A stretch of 55,284 nucleotides of DNA. Origin: Rubrivivax sp. Lineage in GTDB: Bacteria; Pseudomonadota; Gammaproteobacteria; Burkholderiales; Burkholderiaceae_C. The stretch is taken from contig JADLIA010000174.1 in NCBI GenBank assembly GCA_020848515.1, positions 1 to 55,284 on the forward strand. Reading direction: 5' to 3'. Positions within the stretch are counted from its first letter, which is position 1; every line of letters begins with the position of its first letter. Shown one piece after another: positions 11,485 to 19,903 of the stretch. The position numbers were made by a program, and so were the translations under genes. The notes below the pieces were generated by a model, which saw only the letters and a program-made list of their open reading frames with translations, did no database searches and was not told the origin of the DNA.

Positions 11485-12639
11485 TTACTTGACTTCCTGG
11501 TACTTCCAGCGGCCGTTTTCGATCTTCACCATCACGCGGGCGCGCTGGTCCAGACCCAGGTGGTCGGAGGCCGACATGTTGAAGATGCCATGCGCGCCGG
11601 GCACCTCCTTGACGCCTTCCAGGGCATCGCGCAGCGCGTTGCGGAACTGCGGCGTGCCGGGCTGGCCGCCCTTGAGCGCCACCGGGATGGCCGCCTTCAG
11701 GATCTGGCCGGCGTCCCAGGCGTGGCCACCGAAGGTGGACACGCTGCCCTTGCCGTTGGCGCCCTCATAGGCGTTGATGTATTCCAGCGCCGACTTGCGC
11801 ACCGGGTTGGCGGCCGGCAGCTGGTCGGCCACCAGCACCGGGCCGGCCGGCAGCAACGTGCCTTCCACGTCCTTGCCGCCCACACGCAGGAAGTCGTTGT
11901 TGGCCACGCCGTGGGTCTGATAGTACTTGCCGGTGTAGCCGCGCTCCTTGAGCGTTTTCTGCGGCAGCGCCGAGGGCGTGCCGGAACCGGCCACCAGCAC
12001 GGCGTCCGGCTTGGCGCCGATCAGCTTCAGCACCTGGCCGGTGACGGCGGTGTCGGTGCGCGAGAAGCGCTCGTTGGCCACCAGCTTGATCTTCTTCAGG
12101 TCCAGCGCCTTGACCGTCTCGCGGTACCAGCCCTCGCCATAGGCGTCGGAAAAGCCGATGAAGCCGACCGTCTTGACGCCGTTGGCGGCCATGTGCTCGG
12201 CGATCGCCAGCGCCATCATGATGTCGTTCTGCGGCGTCTTGAAGGCCCAGCGCTTCTTGCCGTCCTGCGGCTCGATGATGGCGGCCGAGGCGCCGAGCGA
12301 AATCATGGGCGTCTGCGCTTCGGCCACGACGTCGATCATGGCCAGTGACGTGGGCGTGGTGGACGAGCCGATGATGACGTCGACGTTGCGCTCGGTGATC
12401 AGCTTGCGCGTGTTGGTCACCGTCTGGGTGGTGTCGGAGGCGTCATCGAGCACGATGTAGTTGATCTTCTGCCCGCCGATGGTCTGCGGCAGCAGCGCGA
12501 TGGTGTTCTTCTCGGGGATGCCCAGCGAAGCGGCCGGCCCGGTGGCCGACAAGGTGACGCCGACGTTGATGTCGGCCCAGGCGGCGGTGCAGCCGAAGGT
12601 GATGGCGGCAGCAAGCAGCGCCTTCTTGTTTGCGAGCAT
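11485..12639 (-). CDS. livK: Periplasmic substrate-binding protein of the Liv-type ABC importer
   Basis: This is the 384-residue type I periplasmic binding protein of the importer. Residues 1-22 are a signal peptide ending AAWA, followed by NVGVTLSATGPAASLG. Ligand-pocket landmarks are IIGSSTTPTS and SLGASAAI. The fold matches binding proteins annotated for branched-chain amino acids or aromatic compounds. GGAG lies upstream of the ATG. It is the first gene of the liv block, and a TetR-type palindrome lies 60-75 bp upstream. Confidence 0.9.
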   Translation of the reverse strand: MLANKKALLAAAITFGCTAAWADINVGVTLSATGPAASLGIPEKNTIALLPQTIGGQKINYIVLDDASDTTQTVTNTRKLITERNVDVIIGSSTTPTSLAMIDVVAEAQTPMISLGASAAIIEPQDGKKRWAFKTPQNDIMMALAIAEHMAANGVKTVGFIGFSDAYGEGWYRETVKALDLKKIKLVANERFSRTDTAVTGQVLKLIGAKPDAVLVAGSGTPSALPQKTLKERGYTGKYYQTHGVANNDFLRVGGKDVEGTLLPAGPVLVADQLPAANPVRKSALEYINAYEGANGKGSVSTFGGHAWDAGQILKAAIPVALKGGQPGTPQFRNALRDALEGVKEVPGAHGIFNMSASDHLGLDQRARVMVKIENGRWKYQEVK

Positions 12640-12701
12640 GTGGGTGGTCTCCAGGAGAAAGTTGAACGGCGGGCATCGACTCGGCCCGAGCCCAATAAAC
12701 A

Positions 12702-12713
12702 GACCGATCGGTC
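12702..12713. promoter_or_regulatory. Candidate TetR-type operator upstream of livK
   Basis: GACCGATCGGTC is a perfect 12-bp palindrome inside an AT-richer stretch (AATAAACA on one side, GCGAATGATT on the other). Sites with ACCGA/TCGGT half-sites are common for TetR-family repressors. It is 63-74 bp upstream of the livK start. No TetR gene is in the window, so the partner is unknown. The rest of 12640-12917 shows nothing else. Confidence 0.5.
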
Positions 12714-12917
12714 GGCGAATGATTCTACGTGCGACTGACGCAGGTCAAAGCCATGCTCTCGTCGGTGATTTCCCTAGCCGCGCGGCGCGCCGCAGCGTCC
12801 CCACGCGGCCGACCGAGGCGCCCAACAACCCCGCAGCCTGGGCTGCGGCGCGCATGGGCAGCGCCCAGCCGGTGAGCCGGAGCGGCCGAGCGGGCACGCG
12901 GGGTCGTTCACACCTGC

Positions 12918-13901
12918 TCAGCCCAGCACATGGGCCAGTGTCAGCAGCACCAGCAACAGCAGCCACAGCGCCACGGTGCGCCACACCAGGCCCACCACCT
13001 GGGTGAAATGGGCCGTGCGCGGCGGCTCGCCGGGCAGCCCCTCGCCCGACACGCCGGCCGCGCTGACCGGCACCGCCGCGGCGCCCTCGGGTGTCAGCGG
13101 CCGCAGCGAGGCACCGCCCAGTCGCACCCCCAGCGCACCCGCCGTGGCCGCCAGAATGACGCCGTCGTTGCGATCGGCAAAGCGCGACGCGTGGCTGCGC
13201 CAGACTTCGATCGCGTCCTCGAAGCTGCCGACGATGGCAAATCCCAGGGCGGTGGTGCGTGCCGGCAGCCAGTTGATGAGCTGCCATGCCTGCTCGGCCG
13301 CCAGGCACAGCGCCGGGCTGCTGGGCTGGTCGGCCGCCTGCGCCTTGCGGCGCCAGTAACGCGCCACGTACTCGGCGCTGCGGAAGAACACCGCCCCGGC
13401 CGGCCCCAGCCCCAGCAGCGCTCCGATGCAGAACCAGGCCAGCACACCGAACACATGGCGATGCGCGGCCAGCACCGAAACCTCGATCACATGGCGCACG
13501 ATCTCGCTGCGCGGCACCGTGCTTGCGTCCACGTGCTGCCAGTGCGCCAGCAGGCCGCGGGCACGCTCCTCGTCGCCGGCTTCCAGGGCGTCCCGGATGC
13601 CGGTGAAATGGTGGCTGAACTGCCGAAAACCCAACGTCAGGTAGAGCATGGCCACGCTCCAGACCAGCGCCAGCGGCCAGCCGCCCAGCCACGACAGCAG
13701 CAGGTGCACGGCGCTCACCGCCAGCGCCGGCACGGCCACCGCCAGCACCCAGGCCAGCCAGCCATGCTGGGCCGCGCCGGCGTCCACGTTGCGCCCGACC
13801 AGGCGCACCCAGCGGTGCAGGCCGACCGCTGCCGGATGGTCCGACGTCAGGGGACGCACCTGCTCCAGCAGCAGCGCCAGCGCGATCGCAAAAAAGGCCA
13901 T
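12918..13901 (-). CDS. CobD/CbiB-family (AmpE-like) integral membrane protein
   Basis: The 327-residue protein with several membrane helices resembles the CobD/CbiB family (adenosylcobinamide-phosphate synthase fold) and the related regulatory protein AmpE. Recognisable stretches are LGFRQFSHHF, RSEIVRHVIEVSVLAAHRHVFG and RSAEYVARYW. No cobalamin genes lie nearby. In Burkholderiales this gene usually sits beside the CoA pyrophosphatase and rplS, as here, so a true cobalamin role is doubtful. The ATG at 13901 begins the first helix directly; upstream sequence in the frame does not look like a protein start. Confidence 0.75.
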   Translation of the reverse strand: MAFFAIALALLLEQVRPLTSDHPAAVGLHRWVRLVGRNVDAGAAQHGWLAWVLAVAVPALAVSAVHLLLSWLGGWPLALVWSVAMLYLTLGFRQFSHHFTGIRDALEAGDEERARGLLAHWQHVDASTVPRSEIVRHVIEVSVLAAHRHVFGVLAWFCIGALLGLGPAGAVFFRSAEYVARYWRRKAQAADQPSSPALCLAAEQAWQLINWLPARTTALGFAIVGSFEDAIEVWRSHASRFADRNDGVILAATAGALGVRLGGASLRPLTPEGAAAVPVSAAGVSGEGLPGEPPRTAHFTQVVGLVWRTVALWLLLLVLLTLAHVLG

Positions 13902-13947
13902 GGCCCGATGATAGTGAGCCACCGACAGGTGCCAGAGGCAGGGCGGC

Positions 13948-14685
13948 TCAGGCGGATAGAAATCTGTAGAAGTTGCGCAACATGCCGGCGGTGGCACCCC
14001 AGATGAAGCGCTCCACCGCTGCGCCCGGCAGCGACTCGCCACTGCCCGCCACCACGCTCAGGGGCTCCACGTAGGGCATGGAAAACCACTCCCGCGCCTG
14101 CCCCTCCCAGGTCAGGCGATGGCGTCGGTGGTGGGCCGGATTCATCAGCCACGCCAGCGGCACCTCGAAGGCATGGGCCACCTCGCGCGGGTTGGGGCGC
14201 AGCACGAAGCCGGGCTGAACCACCGCCACCACCGGCGTGACGATGAACTGCGTACCGGTCACGTACACCGGCAGTTGCCCCAGCACGTCGACGAAGCGGC
14301 GCGACAGATCGACCTCCTCTTCGGCTTCGCGCAGCGCCGCCGCCACCGCGTCGGCATCCTCCGGATCGACCTTGCCACCGGGAAAGGCCACCTGACCGGA
14401 ATGGGTGGAAAGGTTCCCCGAACGCTCGGTCAGCAGCACCGACAGCCCCTGCGGCCGGTCCACCAGCGGCACCAGCACGGCCGCCGCGGCCGGTACGCGG
14501 TCGGTGAAGCGCGGCTCCTGGCGCAGTTCGGGCTGCCACGGCGGCGGCGCCTGGAAGCGCCGGCGCAGCGCAGGCAGCGTCAGCGCCTCGGCCGGCACCG
14601 GCGGCAGATGGGCATCGATTCCCGTCACCGGCACCTGGCGCGGATCGAAGTTGGGCAGCTTGGACAGCGGGGTGGGCGTACTCAT
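13948..14685 (-). CDS. CoA pyrophosphatase, Nudix hydrolase
   Basis: This is a Nudix enzyme of the NudL/CoA pyrophosphatase type, which hydrolyses CoA and its derivatives to 4'-phosphopantetheine and 3',5'-ADP. The UPF0035-like segment LLTERS-NLSTHSGQVAFPGG precedes the Nudix box, which ends REAEEEVDL. The usual glycine after EE-x in the box is an aspartate here. A start at 14685 (MSTPTPL) gives 245 residues; an ATG at 14694 is equally open. No ribosome binding site distinguishes them. Confidence 0.88.
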   Translation of the reverse strand: MSTPTPLSKLPNFDPRQVPVTGIDAHLPPVPAEALTLPALRRRFQAPPPWQPELRQEPRFTDRVPAAAAVLVPLVDRPQGLSVLLTERSGNLSTHSGQVAFPGGKVDPEDADAVAAALREAEEEVDLSRRFVDVLGQLPVYVTGTQFIVTPVVAVVQPGFVLRPNPREVAHAFEVPLAWLMNPAHHRRHRLTWEGQAREWFSMPYVEPLSVVAGSGESLPGAAVERFIWGATAGMLRNFYRFLSA

Positions 14686-14727
14686 GGCGCACATGCCGGC
14701 CAGCTCGCCAGCGGTCGTCCGGACATG

Positions 14728-14761
14728 AAAAAACCGCCTGAGCCAGGGGCCGCAGGCGGTT
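14728..14761 (-). terminator. Rho-independent terminator after rplS
   Basis: On the minus strand, AACCGCCTG and CAGGCGGTT form a 9-bp stem with a 12-nt loop (14741-14752), followed by a run of six Ts. It lies 26 bp after the rplS stop. Confidence 0.9.
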
Positions 14762-14786
14762 CCGATTGTGAGCGCAAAGCTGCCGA

Positions 14787-15170
<384 letters not shown>

Positions 15171-15310
15171 GGTTTCCTCATCTCTCGATCGTGCGCACGC
15201 TACGCTAGGGGCGGCCACACTGAACATGCATCCAGCGTGTTGAATCTGTGCCGCGGCTGGCAGAGGATCGAAAAGCCTTTGATTATAGCCTGACCGTCGC
15301 CTTCAGGCCA

Positions 15311-16099
15311 TCACCCTGGTCCGCCGCGCCCAAGCTGGGCCAGCAGCACCTCGTCGTGCGCGCTCAGGCGCCCGGCGGCGCGCGCGGCCACGATCAGGTC
15401 CGGGCGGTGGCGCGCCGTCAGACGCAAGCGCTGCTCGCGCCGCCAGCCCTCGATGCGCGCATGGTGTCCCGACAGCAGCTCGGACGGCACCGGCACCCCG
15501 TCCCAGACCTCGGGCCGCGTGTAGTGCGGGCAGTCCAGCAGGCCATCGACGGCCAGGTTGAAACTGTCCTGGTGGTGGCTGCCCTCATCGCCCAGCACCC
15601 CCGGCTGCAGGCGCGCCACCGCGTCCAGCAGCGCCAGTGCCGCGATTTCGCCGCCCGACAGCACGAAATCGCCCAAGCTGATCTGGTGCGTCACATGGCG
15701 GTCGATGAAGCGCTGGTCGATGCCCTCGTAGCGGCCGCAGATCAGCACGGCGCCGGCACCGGCGGCCCAGCGCTCGACGCCGGCGTGTGTCAGGGTCTGG
15801 CCGATGGGCGAAAACAGCACCACGGGGGCGGCGCCGCCCGCGCGCTCGGCCTGCACCGCCGCCAGGCAGCGCGCCAGCGGCTCGGCCAGCATCACCATGC
15901 CGGGGCCACCGCCGAAGGGACGGTCGTCGACGCGGCGGTAGTTGCCCTCGGCGTACGCGCGCGGGTTCCACAGTTTCAGGACGATCTGGCCACTGGCGTA
16001 AGCCCGGCGGGCGACACCAGCTTCCAGAAACGGAGCAAACAGTTCAGGAAACAGGGTGATGACGTCAAAGCGCAGCGCGCCGCCGGCGCGGTCGCTCAC
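15311..16099 (-). CDS. trmD: tRNA (guanine37-N1)-methyltransferase TrmD
   Basis: TrmD methylates G37 of tRNAs using S-adenosylmethionine in a trefoil-knot (SPOUT) fold. Diagnostic stretches are [36 protein letters not shown] and [15 protein letters not shown]. There is no ATG near the conserved N-terminus. The GTG at 16099 gives 262 residues and overlaps the hslO stop as GTGA. The usual upstream partners rpsP and rimM are absent; hslO takes their place. Confidence 0.95.
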   Translation of the reverse strand: MSDRAGGALRFDVITLFPELFAPFLEAGVARRAYASGQIVLKLWNPRAYAEGNYRRVDDRPFGGGPGMVMLAEPLARCLAAVQAERAGGAAPVVLFSPIGQTLTHAGVERWAAGAGAVLICGRYEGIDQRFIDRHVTHQISLGDFVLSGGEIAALALLDAVARLQPGVLGDEGSHHQDSFNLAVDGLLDCPHYTRPEVWDGVPVPSELLSGHHARIEGWRREQRLRLTARHRPDLIVAARAAGRLSAHDEVLLAQLGRGGPG

Positions 16100-17082
16100 T
16101 GCACCGACCCCGGTTGCGGCGACTGCTGGGCCGCCGGGGTGAACAGGCGCGCCACATCGACGGCGTCGAAGCGCTGCTGCTGACCGCAGAAGTCGCAGCC
16201 GACCTCGATTTCGCCGCGTTCGGCCAGGATCGATTCGGCCTCGGGTTGGCCCAGCCCCTGCAGCATCGCCGCCACTCGCTCGCGGCTGCACGAGCACGCA
16301 AAGCGCGGCCCCTGGTGGCCGGCCAGCGGGGCGAAGCGCAGCAGCGGCTCCTGCCAGAACAGGCGGTGCAACAGGGTGTCGGCATCCAGGCTCAGCAGCT
16401 CGGCGCGCTGCAGGCTGTGCGCCAGCAGGCGGATGCGTTGATAGTCGTCGTCGGCCGCGCTGCCGGCGTCCTCGCGCGCCACGCTGCTTTGCGACAGGTT
16501 GTCCTGGCCCTGCACCGGCAGGCGCTGGATCAGCAAACCGGCGGCCACCTGCTCGTCGGCCGCCAGCACCAGCGTGGTGTCGAGCTGTTCGGACTGGCGC
16601 ATGTAGTGCTCCAGCACGCTGGCCAGCGTCTGCAACGGCGCACCGCCCTCGTCCACCAGTGGCACCACGCCCTGGTAGGCCTGCTGGCCTTCGCGCCGGC
16701 GACGCGGATCGAGCGTGATGGCACAGCGGCCGCGGCCGTGGCGATTGACCAGCTCGGGCAGCGCCATGCCCGGTGTCACGCTCTGCACCACCGAGGCGGT
16801 GGCGCGCAGGCGCAGGTCGGGCTGCACCTCGGCCACCGCCAGCTTGAGCGGGCCGTCGCCGAAGATCTGCATGATCAGCGCGCCGTCGAACTTGATGTTG
16901 CCCTGCATCAGCACGGTGGCCGCGGCCATCTCGCCCAGCATTTCGGCCACCACCGGTGGCCAGGCGCCGGTCTGGGTGTTGGCGGCGCGCCGGCGCAGCA
17001 CCTCCTGCCAGGCGTCGGTCAGGCGCACCAGCTGGCCGCGCACCGGCAGGCCGTCGAAGATGAATTTGTGCAGTTCGGACAT
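16096..17082 (-). CDS. hslO: Hsp33 redox-regulated chaperone
   Basis: Hsp33 is a cytoplasmic holdase switched on by oxidative stress through loss of zinc. The 328-residue protein has the C-terminal zinc switch CSCS near residue 262 and CDFC near residue 296. The N-terminal domain contains [21 protein letters not shown]. The ATG at 17082 (MSELHKFIF) is 17 bp after the gamma carbonic anhydrase gene. No clear ribosome binding site precedes it, so translation may be coupled. Confidence 0.94.
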   Translation of the reverse strand: MSELHKFIFDGLPVRGQLVRLTDAWQEVLRRRAANTQTGAWPPVVAEMLGEMAAATVLMQGNIKFDGALIMQIFGDGPLKLAVAEVQPDLRLRATASVVQSVTPGMALPELVNRHGRGRCAITLDPRRRREGQQAYQGVVPLVDEGGAPLQTLASVLEHYMRQSEQLDTTLVLAADEQVAAGLLIQRLPVQGQDNLSQSSVAREDAGSAADDDYQRIRLLAHSLQRAELLSLDADTLLHRLFWQEPLLRFAPLAGHQGPRFACSCSRERVAAMLQGLGQPEAESILAERGEIEVGCDFCGQQQRFDAVDVARLFTPAAQQSPQPGSVQ

Positions 17083-17099
17083 CGGAGGCAGATGGGGCT

Positions 17100-17624
17100 T
17101 CAGCCAAGCCGCTTCAAGCCAGCCTGAAAGCGCCGCGCGTTGTCGACGTAGTGGCGCGCGCTCTGGCGCAGGCCCTCGATCTGCTCGGGCGTGAGCTGGC
17201 GCACCACCCGCGCCGGCGCGCCGACGATCATGCTGCCGTCCGGAAATTCCTTGCCCTCGGTCACCAGCGCACCGGCGCCGACCAGGCAGTTCTTGCCGAT
17301 TCGGGCGCCGTTGAGCACCACCGCGCCGATGCCGATCAGCGACTCGTCGCCGACGGTGCAGCCGTGCAGCATCACCTTGTGGCCGACGGTGACGTGGCGG
17401 CCGACGGTCAGCGGCTGGCCGACGTCGGCATGCAGCACGCTCAGGTCCTGGATGTTGCTGCCCTCGCCGATCATCATGCGTTCGGTGTCGCCGCGCAGCA
17501 CGCAGCCGAACCACACGCTGGCGCCGGCGCCCAGACTGACGTTGCCGATCACCTCGGCCGAATCGGCGATCCAGGCCGCCGGATCCACCTGCGGCGCCAC
17601 GCCGTCCAACTCATACACCGCCAT
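17100..17624 (-). CDS. Gamma carbonic anhydrase-like hexapeptide-repeat protein (YrdA/PaaY type)
   Basis: The 174-residue left-handed beta-helix protein has regular hexapeptide repeats ([46 protein letters not shown]). Histidines in [17 protein letters not shown] are placed like the metal ligands of the family. Members include gamma carbonic anhydrases and the thioesterase PaaY; the substrate cannot be told from sequence. It is the first gene of the gca-hslO-trmD block and diverges from the DUF455 gene. Confidence 0.88.
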   Translation of the reverse strand: MAVYELDGVAPQVDPAAWIADSAEVIGNVSLGAGASVWFGCVLRGDTERMMIGEGSNIQDLSVLHADVGQPLTVGRHVTVGHKVMLHGCTVGDESLIGIGAVVLNGARIGKNCLVGAGALVTEGKEFPDGSMIVGAPARVVRQLTPEQIEGLRQSARHYVDNARRFQAGLKRLG

Positions 17625-17671
17625 CGCTGGTCTCCTTCGCTCGCTGCTGCGCGAAACATAGAATTCTACGA

Positions 17672-18487
17672 ATGGACCTGCGCCCCCTGGCCCTGGCGGC
17701 CCTTTGCGAAGCCGATGTGGAACGAAAACTGGCTCTGGTGGCCGCCCTGCAAGCGCCGGCAGCTACGCTTTACATAGCGCCCGAGACCGCTCTCGAGGCG
17801 CCACCCGGCCTGCCCGGTCGTCCCTTGCGGCCGCCGCTGATCGATCCGGCGCGCGTACCGCAGCGCAGCGTGCACACGCGCGAGGGCCGTGCGGCGCTGG
17901 TGCACGCCATCTGCCACATCGAATTCAACGCCATCAACCTGGCGCTGGACGCCATCTGGCGCTTTGCCGGCATGCCCGAGGCGTATTACCGCGACTGGTT
18001 GCGCGTGGCGATCGAGGAATCGCACCACTTCAGCCTGCTGCACGCCCATCTGCAGACCCACCACCAGCTGCGCTACGGCGACTTCGAGGCACACGACGGG
18101 CTGTGGGCGATGTGCGAAAAAACCCGTGACGACCTCACCGCCCGCATGGCGCTGGTGCCGCGCACGCTGGAGGCGCGCGGCCTGGACGCCACGCCGCTGA
18201 TCCAGCGCAAGCTGCGCGCCGTGGCCACGCCCGACGCGCTGGCCGCCTGCGACATCCTCGACCTGATCCTGCGCGAGGAAATCGGCCATGTGGCTATCGG
18301 CAACCACTGGTACCGCTGGCTGTGCGCACGCCAGGGCCTGGAGCCGCTGGCGCACTACCGCCGGCTGACGCGCCAGCACCGCGCCCCGCGCCTGCGCGGG
18401 CCGTTCAACACCGAGGCCCGTCGACAGGCCGGCTTCAGCGACGACGAACTGCGCGCGCTGAGCGCCGACCCGCCAACCCCCAGCTGA
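17672..18487 (+). CDS. DUF455 ferritin-like protein
   Basis: The 271-residue protein has a ferritin-like four-helix metal site of the DUF455 family: [13 protein letters not shown], then [13 protein letters not shown], then [14 protein letters not shown], supplying the E and E-x-x-H ligands for a di-metal centre. The family has no firm function; a link to MiaE-like hydroxylases is only structural. Bases 17749-17785 are a partial family A repeat, read in frame as [10 protein letters not shown]. No ribosome binding site is obvious; the ATG starts 47 bp from the divergent gca gene. Confidence 0.85.
   Translation: MDLRPLALAALCEADVERKLALVAALQAPAATLYIAPETALEAPPGLPGRPLRPPLIDPARVPQRSVHTREGRAALVHAICHIEFNAINLALDAIWRFAGMPEAYYRDWLRVAIEESHHFSLLHAHLQTHHQLRYGDFEAHDGLWAMCEKTRDDLTARMALVPRTLEARGLDATPLIQRKLRAVATPDALAACDILDLILREEIGHVAIGNHWYRWLCARQGLEPLAHYRRLTRQHRAPRLRGPFNTEARRQAGFSDDELRALSADPPTPS
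17749..17785 (+). repeat. Family A repeat, copy 4 (partial, inside DUF455 gene)
   Basis: It reads CAAGCGCCGGCAGCTACGC followed by ACATAGC. It is the right half of the element, read by the host gene as [10 protein letters not shown]. Confidence 0.65.
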
Positions 18488-18520
18488 GGCGGCGCCAAAC
18501 CAGCCCTGGCGCGCCTGCCG

Positions 18521-19726
18521 TCAGACCGGATCGGTGCCGAAGCGCTTCATCAGCTCGCCCTGCACCGCCGCCGGCGACAACGCCTGCCCGGCCCGCTCGC
18601 GCGCGAACACGGCCGCCGCCGCCGGGTCGGGGTGGAACTTCAGGTACAGGCGCCGCAGCTGGTCCTCGTCCGCGTGGCCCAGTTCGACCTGCTCGTCGAT
18701 GCGGCCGGCGCGGATCAGCGCCGGGTCCAGCCGCTCCAGGTGGTTGGTGGTCATGAACAGCAACGTGCCCTCCTGCGTGGCCACACCGTCCAGCGCGTTC
18801 AGAAAGCCGCTGAACGACAGTCGCACCTGCGCGTGCGCGGCCTCGCGTTCGCGAAAGAACGCGTCCACGTCCTCGATCAGCAGCAGCGCGCGCTGCGGCA
18901 CCGCCGCCAGCAGAGTGTGGATCTTCTCGTCGGTGACGACGGGCGAGGCCAGGCTGAGCGTGCACACGTTCAGGTGCAGCTCGCTGGCCAGCGCCGTCAC
19001 CAGCGAGGTCTTGCCGGTGCCCGGCGGCCCGTACAGCAGGTAGCCGCGCCGCCACGGAATGCCCAGCTCGGCATAGCGCTCGCGGCTGGCCAGAAAGCGC
19101 CGCAGGTCGGCCAGCAGCGCCTCGGCCTGCCCGGCCTTCAGCACCACCGAGGCCAGCGGCCGGCGCCAGCCCAGTCGCGCGCGCATCCAGTCGCCACCGT
19201 GAAAGGGGTTGGGCAGGTAGACCGACAGCCGGTCGGTCTCGCGCGCCGCGCGGGCGTCGATGGCGGCTTGCAGCAGGTCCTGCAGGTAGCGCGGCGAACG
19301 CCCCAGCGTCGACAGGCTGAGGCGCTCGAACACGCTCTGGCCCACCTGCAGTTCGCGCCGCAGCCACAGCCAGCGGCCGTCCACGCGCAGGATGTGCACG
19401 CCTTCGCCCGGGCTCAGAAAGGCGCGCGGCGGCTGACCGGCGCGCAGGTCCTCGGCCAGGCTCTGGTGCTCGGTGCCGCGGCGCACGCTGCGCGCGGTGA
19501 ACTGGTTGACGCCCGCCAGGCCCGGGTGCTGATCCATGTGCTCGACCAGCGCCGGAAACAGGAACTCGTCGCGCGAATCCACCGTCAGGGTGCTGACGAA
19601 GAAGCGCCGGCCCCATTGCAGCAGCAGCCGCGGCAGGTCCTTGAGCCAGTACGCCAGCGCGCCGGCCGCAGCCAGCAGCGCCGCTTGCAGCGCGGGTTGG
19701 GACAGCAGGCCGACCGGGCTTTCCAT
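18521..19726 (-). CDS. BCS1-like membrane-anchored AAA ATPase
   Basis: The 401-residue protein has the layout of mitochondrial Bcs1: a short N-terminal membrane segment (about 12-28), a BCS1_N-like domain (about 40-190, with FLSTLTVDS-type and YLPNPF stretches), then one AAA domain with Walker A GPPGTGKT, Walker B LLIEDVDAF, sensor MTTNH and arginine-finger region PALIRAGRID. Mitochondrial Bcs1 moves folded Rieske protein; bacterial homologues are scattered and uncharacterised. No Rieske gene is nearby. It converges with the DUF455 gene. Confidence 0.8.
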   Translation of the reverse strand: MESPVGLLSQPALQAALLAAAGALAYWLKDLPRLLLQWGRRFFVSTLTVDSRDEFLFPALVEHMDQHPGLAGVNQFTARSVRRGTEHQSLAEDLRAGQPPRAFLSPGEGVHILRVDGRWLWLRRELQVGQSVFERLSLSTLGRSPRYLQDLLQAAIDARAARETDRLSVYLPNPFHGGDWMRARLGWRRPLASVVLKAGQAEALLADLRRFLASRERYAELGIPWRRGYLLYGPPGTGKTSLVTALASELHLNVCTLSLASPVVTDEKIHTLLAAVPQRALLLIEDVDAFFREREAAHAQVRLSFSGFLNALDGVATQEGTLLFMTTNHLERLDPALIRAGRIDEQVELGHADEDQLRRLYLKFHPDPAAAAVFARERAGQALSPAAVQGELMKRFGTDPV

Positions 19727-19765
19727 GGGCGCGCTCGCATCAGATGAAAGCCCGATCGTACCCCA

Positions 19766-19806
19766 GAGCTTGCCGATCGGGCGCCAGCAGCTATCGCTTT
19801 AGGAGT
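19766..19806 (+). repeat. Family A repeat, copy 5 (partial)
   Basis: It reads AGCTTGCCGATCGGGCGCCA then GCAGCTATCGCTTT, just upstream of the BCS1-like gene start, in the gap before the alpha-2-macroglobulin gene. Confidence 0.7.
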
Positions 19807-19903
19807 CCGCCCGGCCCGCCCCGACGCCGCCCGCGCCAGTCCACCACCCACGCACGGCAGGCTTTTGCTACGCTGCCATCCATTGCCCACCCCGACGTCC
19901 GCC

